Positions 8,938 to 16,623 of a stretch of DNA of 64,000 nucleotides are shown here, one piece after another. Made by a program: the position numbers and the translations under genes. Position 1 is the stretch's first letter. Each line of letters begins with the position of its first letter. A model generated the notes under the pieces. It had not been told where the DNA came from and searched no databases. It saw nothing but the letters and a program-made list of their open reading frames with translations. The stretch is from Streptomyces sioyaensis (GTDB taxonomy: Bacteria > Actinomycetota > Actinomycetes > Streptomycetales > Streptomycetaceae): contig NZ_SDIF01000031.1 in assembly GCF_004122735.1 (NCBI RefSeq), positions 1 to 64,000 of the forward strand. The letters are read 5' to 3'.

Positions 8938-9318
8938 CCGGCTCTCTCTTCCCTCGTGCCGATCGGTTTCCTGGTGACCGGTCCGGAATCAGCCCCCGGA
9001 CCCGGCCCGCCCCACGCGCCGGACGGACCCGGACGGGACACCCGCCACCCACGTGCCGGGACGCCCCACCCAGACCATCCTCTCTCTCGACAGCCCGGCA
9101 CGGGCCGCCGGGCGCGCCCCCGAACAGCCCTGGTCACGCCAGGCCTGGTGGGAGGCGCCGTACGGACAGCGCGGGTGACCCGACGCGGTCGGACACGGCG
9201 GCCGCCCGCCCTTCCGGATCTGTAACGGTACTGACTCAAAGAGTGACTCTGACGTTTTCTCAGGTGCCTTTGTGGTGCACTTTTCGGACGTGAGGCCGTC
9301 TCATGTACGGGGGGAGCA
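8938..9318. other. Gene-free divergent promoter region with overlapping short palindromes
   Basis: No convincing coding frame lies here. Most of it is GC-rich, but 9230-9290 is comparatively AT-rich and probably holds the promoter of the zinc-ribbon gene at 9319. Two overlapping inverted repeats occur at 9234-9250: ACTC-AAA-GAGT and AGAGT-G-ACTCT. They could form an operator for an unknown regulator. Confidence 0.4.
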
Positions 9319-10914
9319 ATGACGCATTCGACAGCCTGCGCCGACTGCGGTCAGGGCCTGGTCTCGGGGGCCGCATTCTGCGCCCACTGCGGCGCAGCCC
9401 TGGAAGCCCGCGATGCGGCCGTGACGATTTCGCTGCCGTCCGACTCCTTGTCGACCGCACCGACCGTGTCCATGGAGCCGCTCACCGGAAGCGTCGCCCG
9501 GCGTCCCACGGCCGTGCCGCGCTGGGGCAACGGCGTGGACGTGACCAGGTACATCTGCGCGGCCGCCTATCTGGACCGGGAGTACGCCAAGTCGCTCATC
9601 AAACAGCTCGCGGCCGAACCCCATCTGGGGGTGGTGGCCGCCCCGGCGTGCGACGTTCCGGTGGCCCTCCGGCACGCCTACCTCGCCAATACGCGCCGCC
9701 ACGGCCGGGACCTCGTCCTCACCGTCCTGCTCCTGCTGGCGCTCGTCTTCACCTTCTGGGCCGGCGACATGGGAATCACCCTGCTGGTGTTGTTCCTTTC
9801 CTGGGTGACCCTGTTCTCCTTCGAGCTCTCGACCAAGTACGGCCGCCATCTGCAAAGCCTGCGCCCGGACCGGTTCGACCCCGCGGCCGCGCCCACGCCG
9901 CTCAATGACGACATCGCGACGCGCCTCCGCCAGATCGGCACCTACGCCGAGGGCAACGTCACGACCTACAGCGGCTATTCGCCGTTCATCGGATACGGCT
10001 TCGAACGCAACTCGTGGTCCCTGACCTTCGATGTCACCACGTCGAACGAGCCGGGGAGGAAGCCGGAGGGGTTCGACGTGGCGGATCTCTACGCCCACAT
10101 CGCCGAGCGGGTCGGCACCCTGGCCCTGCCCTGTCTGGAGATCGAGGAGCGCCTCTTCGTCGACGGCTCGACCATCCTGGACGACCGGCGTTTCCTGCCC
10201 GACCCACTCGGCCGCCCCGTCGCCCGGGTGCCGAACGAACAACTGGACGCGCTGAAACGGACACCCGAGGAGGGGGCGCGCCCCTACTTGGCCGTGCACT
10301 CCACCGGCTGGGGCGGCGAGGTGGTCACCTCACTCTTCCTGCGCTTCGTCCGCTCGGACTCCAACCTCTTCGTGGAGGCGGTCCCGACGGTGTTGTACCC
10401 CCTGCTCGACCGCTACCGGGTCATCGACACCCTCATGCCCCGCCCGCCCGTGCGCGAGGTCCTCAACCTCCTGTCCGAGACACTGGCCAGCACCGTGTTC
10501 GTGCTGCTGGCCGCACCCGCGCGGGCGGTCGCGGGATTCTCCCCCGACTACGGGATGTCCCGGCGCAGACGCCGGCAGAACAAGCTGATCACCCGGCTGC
10601 GCAGATTCGACTACGGGGCGCGGCTGAGCGTGCGCCGGCACGCCGCGTCCGCGGGGCACCACCGCCACTTCCAGAATGCCGACAGCGGCATGGTCCTGAA
10701 GACGGTCGAAAAGCGGGTCCTGGACGCACTGGTCGAATTCGCCCTGGAGCGCGGCATCGACGTGGGTGAGCTGGTGCAGCGTCAGCAAATGATCATCAAC
10801 AACGGGATCATCGCGTCCGGGGGAGCGCGGGTGGACTCCAGCTCGGTCGCCTCCGGCGAGAGGTCCCGTGTCTCCACGGTGCTGAACAAGATCCCGCTGG
10901 TCAACCTGGACTGA
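9319..10914 (+). CDS. Zinc-ribbon membrane protein with C-terminal GIIASGG motif, function unknown
   Basis: I do not recognise a named family for the body of this 531-residue protein. Visible parts are a zinc ribbon at the N-terminus (C7-xx-C10, C21-xx-C24), a cytosolic-looking region to about 130, and a hydrophobic hairpin at about 134-175 (two membrane helices). A long soluble domain of about 310 residues follows. The last 38 residues open with NNGIIASGGARV at 494. That tail repeats, at 13 of 24 positions, the N-terminus of the next gene's product. Such sharing between the end of one protein and the start of its neighbour resembles homotypic (amyloid-type) signalling pairs. The ribosome site GGGGGGAG is unusually close, two bases from the ATG. 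Confidence 0.7.
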   Translation: MTHSTACADCGQGLVSGAAFCAHCGAALEARDAAVTISLPSDSLSTAPTVSMEPLTGSVARRPTAVPRWGNGVDVTRYICAAAYLDREYAKSLIKQLAAEPHLGVVAAPACDVPVALRHAYLANTRRHGRDLVLTVLLLLALVFTFWAGDMGITLLVLFLSWVTLFSFELSTKYGRHLQSLRPDRFDPAAAPTPLNDDIATRLRQIGTYAEGNVTTYSGYSPFIGYGFERNSWSLTFDVTTSNEPGRKPEGFDVADLYAHIAERVGTLALPCLEIEERLFVDGSTILDDRRFLPDPLGRPVARVPNEQLDALKRTPEEGARPYLAVHSTGWGGEVVTSLFLRFVRSDSNLFVEAVPTVLYPLLDRYRVIDTLMPRPPVREVLNLLSETLASTVFVLLAAPARAVAGFSPDYGMSRRRRRQNKLITRLRRFDYGARLSVRRHAASAGHHRHFQNADSGMVLKTVEKRVLDALVEFALERGIDVGELVQRQQMIINNGIIASGGARVDSSSVASGERSRVSTVLNKIPLVNLD

Positions 10915-11010
10915 GAACCGGGACGGCTGAACTGAGAACTGAGCAGGCCGGGCTGAGAACCGCCAAGGCCGGGCTGAGAACCGAGAAGGCTGGACTGAGA
11001 CCGAGAAGGG
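10908..11010 (+). repeat. 21-bp tandem repeat, five degenerate copies
   Basis: Five head-to-tail copies of a 21-bp unit close to GGRCTGAGAACCGNNAAGGCC begin at 10908, 10929, 10950, 10971 and 10992; the last is 2 bp short. The first copy contains the stop codon of the 531-residue protein gene, and the array fills the whole space up to the next gene. The unit length is a multiple of three, and every copy repeats the CTGAGA that includes the stop. Confidence 0.85.
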
Positions 11011-11023
11011 ATGACGAATCGGA

Positions 11024-11395
11024 ATGCAGAGGAACGACGGAATCATCGCGACCGGCGGCTCGAACGTCGTCGGCAACGCCGTCGCCAGCGGCCGGGATGC
11101 GCGCGCCGAGGCCCGGAACAGCGGGCCGACCCAGGCCGACGGCGGGCAGCAGCGCTCTCCCCAGGAGATCGGCGAGCTGCTCTCCCGGCTGATCGACGAG
11201 CTCGGCCGGTCCGACCACCCCGAGCGCGCCGACCTGATCGAGACCGCGAAGGATGCCCGCGAGGAAGTCACCTCGCCGACGCCGCGCAAGAGCAAGTTAA
11301 AGTTCATCGCCACGGGGCTCGTGGCCGCGGTGCCGGGGTTCACCGCTCTGGCCGCCCTGGCGAAGACGATCGAAGAGGCGGTCCGCGGGCTGTAG
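11024..11395 (+). CDS. Small protein with N-terminal GIIATGG motif and C-terminal hydrophobic helix, function unknown
   Basis: 123 residues. The N-terminus (residues 4-27, beginning NDGIIATGGSNV) is the counterpart of the tail of the preceding protein. A polar linker follows, then a helical segment (about 44-85, SPQEIGELLSRLIDELG) rich in charged residues. The C-terminus, about 92-115, is a hydrophobic stretch (FIATGLVAAVPGFTALAAL) that could insert in a membrane. An AAGGG lies 13 bases before the ATG; an overlapping frame starting at 11011 does not give a protein-like sequence. No enzyme motif is seen. It may be an adaptor or effector that docks on the neighbour through the shared motif. Confidence 0.7.
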   Translation: MQRNDGIIATGGSNVVGNAVASGRDARAEARNSGPTQADGGQQRSPQEIGELLSRLIDELGRSDHPERADLIETAKDAREEVTSPTPRKSKLKFIATGLVAAVPGFTALAALAKTIEEAVRGL

Positions 11396-11455
11396 CCGGG
11401 CGCCACACGAAGGCCAGGATCCGAAGAACACGAGGAAACTCGGGGGGAGATGACC

Positions 11456-12154
11456 ATGCCATCCTGCATCTACTGCGGCGCGCGCGGTGAGGACCCGGCC
11501 GCGACATCCTGCCCAAGTTGCGGAATGCCGTACGAGGGCGGTGCGCCTCAGGAAACGAGCCGGCCCGCCGGGGCCACCACCCGGTACGGCTACGTCCGCG
11601 TGGGGCCCACGGTCCTCCCGCAGTGGCTGCTGTGGGTGGTGGCGGCTCTGCTGGTGGTGGGCGGCGTGACGGCGTACCTTCTGCCCGGCTCGTCCACGGA
11701 GTCTGCGTATCCGGCGGGCGATACCGTCGCATCGACCGAACCGCCTTCGGAGCCCAACGTCACCACCGAGCCGCCGACCGACACGTACTCTCCCGCCGAG
11801 CCGGAGACCTGGCCGCCGACCGTCACTGACTCTCCCACCGTGGCGGAGACCTCGCCCTCTCCCGAGGACGCGAGCGCGGTCGTGAAGGAGTTCTATCAGG
11901 ACATCAACGCCCGGGATTTCACGGCGGCTTGGGACCTCGGTGGCAAGAACATCGGCGGCTCCTCGTTCTCACGGTGGGTCGCGGGCTACAACACCACCGC
12001 GTACATCGTGCTCAGCGCGGTGAACGCCGAGGGCACCGGGAAGGTCCGCGCCGTTCTGAACGCGAAGCAGAACGACGGCTCGGTGAAGGTGTTCCACGGG
12101 ACCTACACGGTGTCCGACGGCGCCATCGTCAGCGCCGACATCAGCGAGGACTGA
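11456..12154 (+). CDS. Zinc-ribbon, single-pass membrane protein with extracytoplasmic NTF2-like domain
   Basis: 232 residues. It has a zinc ribbon (C4-xx-C7, C19-xx-C22), one membrane helix (about 58-76, LLWVVAALLVVGGVTAYLL) and a Thr/Pro/Glu-rich spacer (about 80-140). A compact C-terminal domain (about 142-232) opens with AVVKEFYQDINARDFTAAWDL, typical of the NTF2/SnoaL/DUF4878 fold. The topology suggests a cytoplasmic zinc ribbon and an outside sensor or binding domain. The second ATG (11456) is preferred because GGGGGAG lies 6 bases upstream, whereas the ATG at 11450 touches that site. It follows the two motif-sharing genes at 60 bp and probably belongs with them. Confidence 0.72.
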   Translation: MPSCIYCGARGEDPAATSCPSCGMPYEGGAPQETSRPAGATTRYGYVRVGPTVLPQWLLWVVAALLVVGGVTAYLLPGSSTESAYPAGDTVASTEPPSEPNVTTEPPTDTYSPAEPETWPPTVTDSPTVAETSPSPEDASAVVKEFYQDINARDFTAAWDLGGKNIGGSSFSRWVAGYNTTAYIVLSAVNAEGTGKVRAVLNAKQNDGSVKVFHGTYTVSDGAIVSADISED

Positions 12155-12272
12155 TCCTGCGCCCCCGGCGGCCTGCTCATCACTCGGCCGTCGGGGGGCG
12201 TCGGGGCATCCGCCTGTGGTGGTCGACTGTGGTCGATCTGTCGCCGCTTGAATGAGTGAGGTGACGGGGTCG

Positions 12273-13598
12273 TCACGCGTACTTGTGCAGATGTGCCTGC
12301 CAGGACGGCTCGCCGGCCAGGGCCGCTGCCGTAGCGGTGGGCAGACTGAGGTGAACCTCGCGGGAACCGTCCTTCTCCGGCGTCGGCATGATCTGCGCAG
12401 CCCAGGGAATCGGCACGTGCGGCAATTCGCAACGAAGGGGCGTCCCACTGCCGAAATCGAGGTCGTAGAAGGGCAGTTTGGCCCGATCGTTTACCTGGAG
12501 CAGGTTTGTGTAGGCTCGGTACAGCATCCGGGGCATCACCTTCCGCTCCCGGCCGGCCAAGCGCTGCTCGCGCAGGTAGGCAATTTCGTCGCGGGCGTTG
12601 GCGGCGGTGTTTTCTGACATGCTCTCCCGGATCAACCGCGCCGTCCTCCCCAGTGACCAGTTCTGTATTTCGCTGACCGGCAGGCGCAGTTCGGTGCATG
12701 TGATGGTGTTTCCCCAGTAGTTCTCAGGTATCTCCGTCAGGTATCTGCGGAAATCAACGAGGAGTCCGAGGCGTTCGACGGACCCGGCCGACCGGGCCCG
12801 GAGCCGGCCAAGGAGGAGCCACAGGTGCGCGGTGAGGGCGTCGCTGGTGGAGATCCAGCCGTAGGGCAGGTGGGCGGTAGCCGCTTGCTTCATTGCGTGG
12901 AGCTCCGAAGCGCCGAAACGGCAGGTCGTCGTCCTCAGCCGCTGAGCGGTCAGCGCCATGCGGCTCAGTACCGCGTACTTTTCCCGCCGGGAAGCCACCA
13001 CGAAGCGGCTGTTGTGGTCCCGTTCTCGCGGTGCGGCACCGTCCGCGAGACCGTCGAGCAGCCAGCGGTCGTGGCAGGGCGTGCGGTACGGAACGCCGCG
13101 GTGTTCGGCGGCCCAGTCCAGCAGGAATTGCGTATAAGCCTGCCCGTCTGCCAGCACGTGTTTCATGTGCACACCCAGGACCGATCCGCCACCTGCCAGA
13201 TGGGTGAGCTTCACCGCGAGCAAGGGAACCCCTTCCCCCACGAGTCGTACCACGGAGGCTTTCGGCAGGAATGTGTTCAGCGACGGCTTTCTGTTCCGGG
13301 GCAACGTGCAACTGGCCATGTCAATCGAGGAGTTCTCTTCCTCGAAGTGAACTCCGAAGTCATTGCACAGTACCTGCAGGACGCCGTTCGCATCCCTTTC
13401 TGCGCGACCGCTCAACAGCGGATAGGACGCCAGGACCCGCGCCAATGAGGACCGCAGTGCCACACCGTCCAGGGGCTCGCGGAAGAAGAAAGCTCGCCCG
13501 GTGGAGACCGCGCCCATGGTCGCATCCAGGACGCACAGCGGAATACGGAGGCCGGTTGCACTGCCCGACCGGACGAGTTCGATGTGCCGTCTCTTCAT
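12273..13598 (-). CDS. BAHD-type (plant hydroxycinnamoyl transferase-like) acyltransferase
   Basis: Predicted to transfer an acyl group from a CoA thioester to an alcohol or amine. The 441-residue size is that of plant BAHD enzymes. The catalytic HxxxD is H147-V-L-A-D151, followed by Gly. The structural DFGWG motif appears as D381-F-G-S-G385 within PFYDLDFGSGTP, with the Trp replaced. Other family marks are SDALTAHLWLLLGRLRA (252-268) and YWGNTI (294-299). NRPS condensation domains share HxxxD, but they lack the DFG motif and are larger. It stands alone on the minus strand, so its substrate is unknown. The surrounding third codon positions look less GC-biased than the neighbours, which may point to transfer. 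Confidence 0.82.
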   Translation of the reverse strand: MKRRHIELVRSGSATGLRIPLCVLDATMGAVSTGRAFFFREPLDGVALRSSLARVLASYPLLSGRAERDANGVLQVLCNDFGVHFEEENSSIDMASCTLPRNRKPSLNTFLPKASVVRLVGEGVPLLAVKLTHLAGGGSVLGVHMKHVLADGQAYTQFLLDWAAEHRGVPYRTPCHDRWLLDGLADGAAPRERDHNSRFVVASRREKYAVLSRMALTAQRLRTTTCRFGASELHAMKQAATAHLPYGWISTSDALTAHLWLLLGRLRARSAGSVERLGLLVDFRRYLTEIPENYWGNTITCTELRLPVSEIQNWSLGRTARLIRESMSENTAANARDEIAYLREQRLAGRERKVMPRMLYRAYTNLLQVNDRAKLPFYDLDFGSGTPLRCELPHVPIPWAAQIMPTPEKDGSREVHLSLPTATAAALAGEPSWQAHLHKYA

Positions 13599-13787
13599 TC
13601 TCTTCCACCTTGCGCGTTGGTGTCGTGATGTGAACCTCTTGTTCTGTGGCGGGAAACTGCGGGGATGGTGGGGGAGTGGGAGTGTGGGTGAGTTGGGGGA
13701 GCGGGTTAAGTGGGCCGGTGGGCGCCGGAGCTGACGGATACTCGCGGCGCCGCGGCGACCGCGTCCGGAACGTGAACGCCTGGTCAG

Positions 13788-14993
13788 TCAGTCGACGCAG
13801 GGCACGCCGTCCCCGCCCAGTGTTTTCGGGTCACCCGCGCTGCCGTCACCCGAGCCCGGGCGGGGTGACGGGCCCGCGGGTGCTGCGCTTTGGCCGTGCG
13901 CGGACGGAGGCTGTGGCGAGGGGGCGGGACGCAGCAATTCCTGCACTTGCCGACGCACCGTCGCCGGGTCGACCACGTTCACGGATTCGCGACGGTACGT
14001 GCCGAAACCATTGATCTTCAGCGTATGGAAGGCCACATTGCCGCCCGCCAGATTCTTCATTTGGTCGGCTGCGTCCGTCAGGCTCCAGCCCTTGTCGATC
14101 ACGATGTCGCGCTTGGCGGCTTCGAGCAGGGAGTAGGCGCGCCCTATCTTGTCGAGCGTGCCGCTGGCCTCCAGTTTGTGGACGGCGGACAGCAGGAAGG
14201 CCTGCTGCCGGCGGGTGCGGTCGAGATCCCCGCTGGGCAGATTGTGCCGCTGGCGCACGAAGGCCAGGGACTGCCGTGCGTTGAGCGTCTGGCGGCCCGC
14301 CGGGAAGTCGGCTCCGGAATTCTTGTCCTTGGTCGGGTGTTTGAGGCACACGTCCACACCGTTCAGCGCTCCGGCCAGATCGTAGAAACCGGCCAGATTG
14401 ACTTCCGCGAAGTGATCGATGGGCACGCCCAGGAAGTTGCGCACGGTCTGGATCTCCGTACGCCGGCCGGCTTCCCTGCTTTTGCTTTCCAGTTCGGTGT
14501 GGTCCTTCACCCCCTGCGCCACGAGCCGGTCTTCCTCGCGCGCCTTGGCAAGGCCGTACGCTTCCTTGATCTTCTGCTTGCCGAAGCCCGGGACATCGAC
14601 GAGATCGTCGCGCGGCACGGACAGTCCGGTGGCCCGGCTTCCGTCGGCGGGCAGGTGCAGCAAGATCAGGGTGTTGGTGTTGTAGCCGCCGACATTGCTG
14701 CTGGCGCCGGCGTGCAGCTGCTCCAGGATGTTCTTCGGCAGCGGATTGCCGTTGAGGTCCTTGCGGCTGTCCAGGCCCATGAGCAGGATGTTCTGGTCCC
14801 CGTGGGACGAGCCGGGGCCCTTGTCGCCCAGTGCGTCCGAGGTCCGCACCCCGTTGACCACCTGTGCGTAGACCCAGTACCCCACGGCGGCACCCGCAAC
14901 AAGCAGGCAGGCAACCGTCACACCTATCAGCCGCGCCCACCGGACACGCCGCCCACCCGCGGCTGCCCTCGTACGCCTTCGCCGCCCTGCCAT
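13788..14993 (-). CDS. LytR-CpsA-Psr (LCP) family cell-wall glycopolymer ligase
   Basis: Membrane-anchored enzyme that attaches teichoic acid or other glycopolymers to peptidoglycan. A basic N-terminus is followed by one membrane helix (about 21-45). The extracytoplasmic LCP domain has ILLMGLDSR, a GLSVPRDDLVDVPG arginine/aspartate motif that binds pyrophosphate, and RQRHNLPSGDLDRTRRQQ, all family hallmarks. A Pro/Ser-rich tail (from about 350) ends the protein. The ATG at 14993 is favoured, with GAGGAGG four bases upstream; a GTG directly before it overlaps that site. It is a single gene; the AT-richer stretch above 15000 should hold its promoter. Confidence 0.88.
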   Translation of the reverse strand: MAGRRRRTRAAAGGRRVRWARLIGVTVACLLVAGAAVGYWVYAQVVNGVRTSDALGDKGPGSSHGDQNILLMGLDSRKDLNGNPLPKNILEQLHAGASSNVGGYNTNTLILLHLPADGSRATGLSVPRDDLVDVPGFGKQKIKEAYGLAKAREEDRLVAQGVKDHTELESKSREAGRRTEIQTVRNFLGVPIDHFAEVNLAGFYDLAGALNGVDVCLKHPTKDKNSGADFPAGRQTLNARQSLAFVRQRHNLPSGDLDRTRRQQAFLLSAVHKLEASGTLDKIGRAYSLLEAAKRDIVIDKGWSLTDAADQMKNLAGGNVAFHTLKINGFGTYRRESVNVVDPATVRRQVQELLRPAPSPQPPSAHGQSAAPAGPSPRPGSGDGSAGDPKTLGGDGVPCVD

Positions 14994-15294
14994 CACTCCT
15001 CCTCGCTCCGACCTCCGGGTGTGGACCGGAGATCTGCATGTGCACAGGAAGAGAAGGAATAGGGATCGGCAGTTCGGGCATTAGCTGTGAATTAGGGCAA
15101 TTTCTCGTGTGTAAAGTTTTATGCCTATTTGGCCCTTGTGATCAGCGAATTCTTATAACTCCGTGCTCCTCGTCCAGCTCGGTGCTCCTGGTCCAGCTCG
15201 GAGCTCCTCGTCCTGGCCGGGGATCGGTGTCCCTGCCGGGGGCGCCGTGGCTCACGTGCTCGTGCCCTGCGCCGTAGCCGGGCCGCGGTGGGGG
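14994..15294. other. Intergenic region upstream of the LCP gene with AT-rich promoter segment
   Basis: About 300 bp without a gene. Positions 15085-15160 are strikingly AT-rich for this genome (TAAAGTTTTATGCC and AATTCTTATAAC are examples). They probably hold the minus-strand LCP promoter. The part nearer the TetR stop holds a 19-bp tandem repeat. Confidence 0.5.
15163..15219 (+). repeat. 19-bp tandem repeat, three copies
   Basis: Three adjacent copies of GTGCTCCTSGTCCAGCTCG-like sequence begin at 15163, 15182 and 15201; the third is diverged at its end. It lies between the TetR gene and the LCP gene, both on the minus strand. No function is evident. Confidence 0.8.
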
Positions 15295-15930
15295 CTATCG
15301 GACGGCGTAGTCACCCAGGGCGGGTTCCAGTTGGTCGAAGACCTGGGCGGCTTCGGCGGTGAGGGTCGCGGTGATGTGGTCGTTGTCGTGCCCGGCGAGG
15401 GTGAGTTCCTGGATGCGGGAGAACAGCAGGCGGTGGGCGGCGGCGAGTTGGGCGGCCGCGGCACGCGGGGCGATGTCCTCGGGGGCGGCGCCGGTGGCGG
15501 CGGCGAGGGCGTCGGCCAGGGCTCGTTCCCGCTGGTCGTGCAGGTCGCGCAGTCGCGTGGTGAGGGTGGGACTGCCGGCGATCATGCGGGAGAAGTCGGG
15601 CCCGGCGAAGCCGGCCACGGCGTCGTGTTCCTGGACGGCGGAGCTGAAGGCGCCGCGCAGTGCGGCGAGGGCGGATTCGCCGGCGGCGCGGGTCTCGACG
15701 GTGTGGGCGAGGCTCGCGGTGAATGCCTCGTGGTGGTCGAGGGCGATGTCTTCCTTGCGTGCGAAGTAGTTGGTGACGGTCTTCTTGGCGACGCGAGCGG
15801 CGGTGGCGATCTCCGCGATCGTCGTCTCGTCGAACCCCTTCTGGAGGAAGAGGCGGGTCGCGCGGTCGGAGATCAGCTGCCTGGTCTCCTGCTTCTTGGC
15901 CTCGCGAAGACTCAGGGGCTCAGCACTCAT
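15295..15930 (-). CDS. TetR-family repressor
   Basis: 211-residue repressor. The N-terminal helix-turn-helix (about 25-60) contains TTIAEIATAARVAKKTVTNYF, and the remaining helices form the usual ligand-binding and dimerisation body. It is divergent from a VOC-family gene. The intergenic space has two copies of TCCGACGTAAAAA. One copy lies 10-24 bases before this gene's ATG and one at the start site of the divergent promoter. That arrangement suggests it represses both itself and the VOC gene. Confidence 0.87.
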   Translation of the reverse strand: MSAEPLSLREAKKQETRQLISDRATRLFLQKGFDETTIAEIATAARVAKKTVTNYFARKEDIALDHHEAFTASLAHTVETRAAGESALAALRGAFSSAVQEHDAVAGFAGPDFSRMIAGSPTLTTRLRDLHDQRERALADALAAATGAAPEDIAPRAAAAQLAAAHRLLFSRIQELTLAGHDNDHITATLTAEAAQVFDQLEPALGDYAVR

Positions 15931-15939
15931 GGGCCAAGC

Positions 15940-16008
15940 TTACATCCGACGTAAAAATCCTCTTGACGGCTGCATACTCCGCGCGTAAATAGATGTCCGA
16001 CGTAAAAA
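15940..16008. promoter_or_regulatory. Divergent tetR/VOC control region: promoter and two TetR operators
   Basis: TTGACG (15963-15968) and TAAATA (15986-15991) are separated by 17 bp and form a good rightward promoter. TTACATC-C-GACGTAA (15940-15954) is an inverted repeat with one arm mismatch. Its right half with the A-tract, TCCGACGTAAAAA (15945-15957), recurs exactly at 15996-16008 over the probable start site. Binding of the TetR protein at both would block both promoters. A small hairpin (GCCTGC/GCAGGC, 16013-16037) lies in the leader of the VOC message. Confidence 0.7.
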
Positions 16009-16086
16009 AGTTGCCTGCTGGGCCCGGCACGGCAGGCGCCACCTGCCCTAACTGCCCTTTCCGCGGTACCGCATTGAGGAGAACCC

Positions 16087-16476
16087 ATCAACATCACCGC
16101 CTCCACCGTCTCGCTGACCGTCGACGACGTGGTCGCCTCCCGCGACTTTCTGCTCACCCACTTCGGCTATACGCAGGTCGCGGCCGCGGACGGCTTCGCC
16201 TCGCTGACGCGCGACGACGCCGCGGTCGACATCGTCCTGCTGGCGCGCGGCATCGAGGTGCTGCCTCCGGAGCAGCGCGACCAACGGGCGTCCGGCCTGA
16301 TCCTGGCCTTCACCGTCACCGGCATCGCCGACCACGAGGAGCGCCTCCGCAAGGCGGGCGCACCCATCACCATGCCCCTGCGCGAAGAGCCGTGGGGTGA
16401 GCGGCTGTTCCAGGTCACCGACCCCAACGGCATCGTGCTGCAACTCGTCGAGTGGGCCGAGGGGGCCTCGATGTGA
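16087..16476 (+). CDS. VOC (glyoxalase/bleomycin-resistance) superfamily protein with apparent ATC start codon
   Basis: A single-module VOC protein of about 129 residues. Proteins of this fold bind metals, small toxic metabolites or antibiotics. The first beta strand is ITASTVSLTVDDVVASRDF and the C-terminal strands include LFQVTDPNGIVLQLVEWAE. In frame, GAGGAG (16076-16081) is followed at five bases by ATC AAC ATC ACC; family members usually start MNIT or similar, so ATC stands where ATG is expected. A TGA at 16075 rules out an earlier start. The next in-frame standard start, GTG at 16129, would remove the first strand. The gene follows a strong promoter with TetR operators. It may be a rare AUC start, a recent start-codon mutation or a sequencing error. 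Confidence 0.75.
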   Translation: MNITASTVSLTVDDVVASRDFLLTHFGYTQVAAADGFASLTRDDAAVDIVLLARGIEVLPPEQRDQRASGLILAFTVTGIADHEERLRKAGAPITMPLREEPWGERLFQVTDPNGIVLQLVEWAEGASM

Positions 16477-16623
16477 CCTCCGACGTTCCCCGCGGCCGGA
16501 GTCCCGGCAGCGGGGGCCGCGGCCGCCCGCTCGCGTGGTCCGGCGCTCCTTGAAGGCTGCGGCCGACGCCTAAAATGTGAAGGACAGGAGCGAAGGGGAG
16601 TACGGCCACCCATAGAAGGCGCT

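Noticed and set aside
10908..11010. CRISPR-like array
   Set aside because: The copies are directly adjacent 21-bp units with no spacers, and no cas gene is present.
12273..13598. NRPS condensation domain or PapA-type acyltransferase
   Set aside because: HxxxD alone would allow it, but the DFG-x-G, YWGNTI and size fit BAHD better, and no carrier protein or NRPS gene is nearby.
13846..15081. A second long minus-strand frame over the LCP gene
   Set aside because: The adjacent frame carries all LCP motifs; this one is its Gln/Arg/Gly-rich shadow.
15993..16400. ATG-started frame at 15993 as the gene under the TetR-controlled promoter
   Set aside because: It has a Cys pair early on but turns into an Arg/His-rich shadow of the VOC frame and has no ribosome site.
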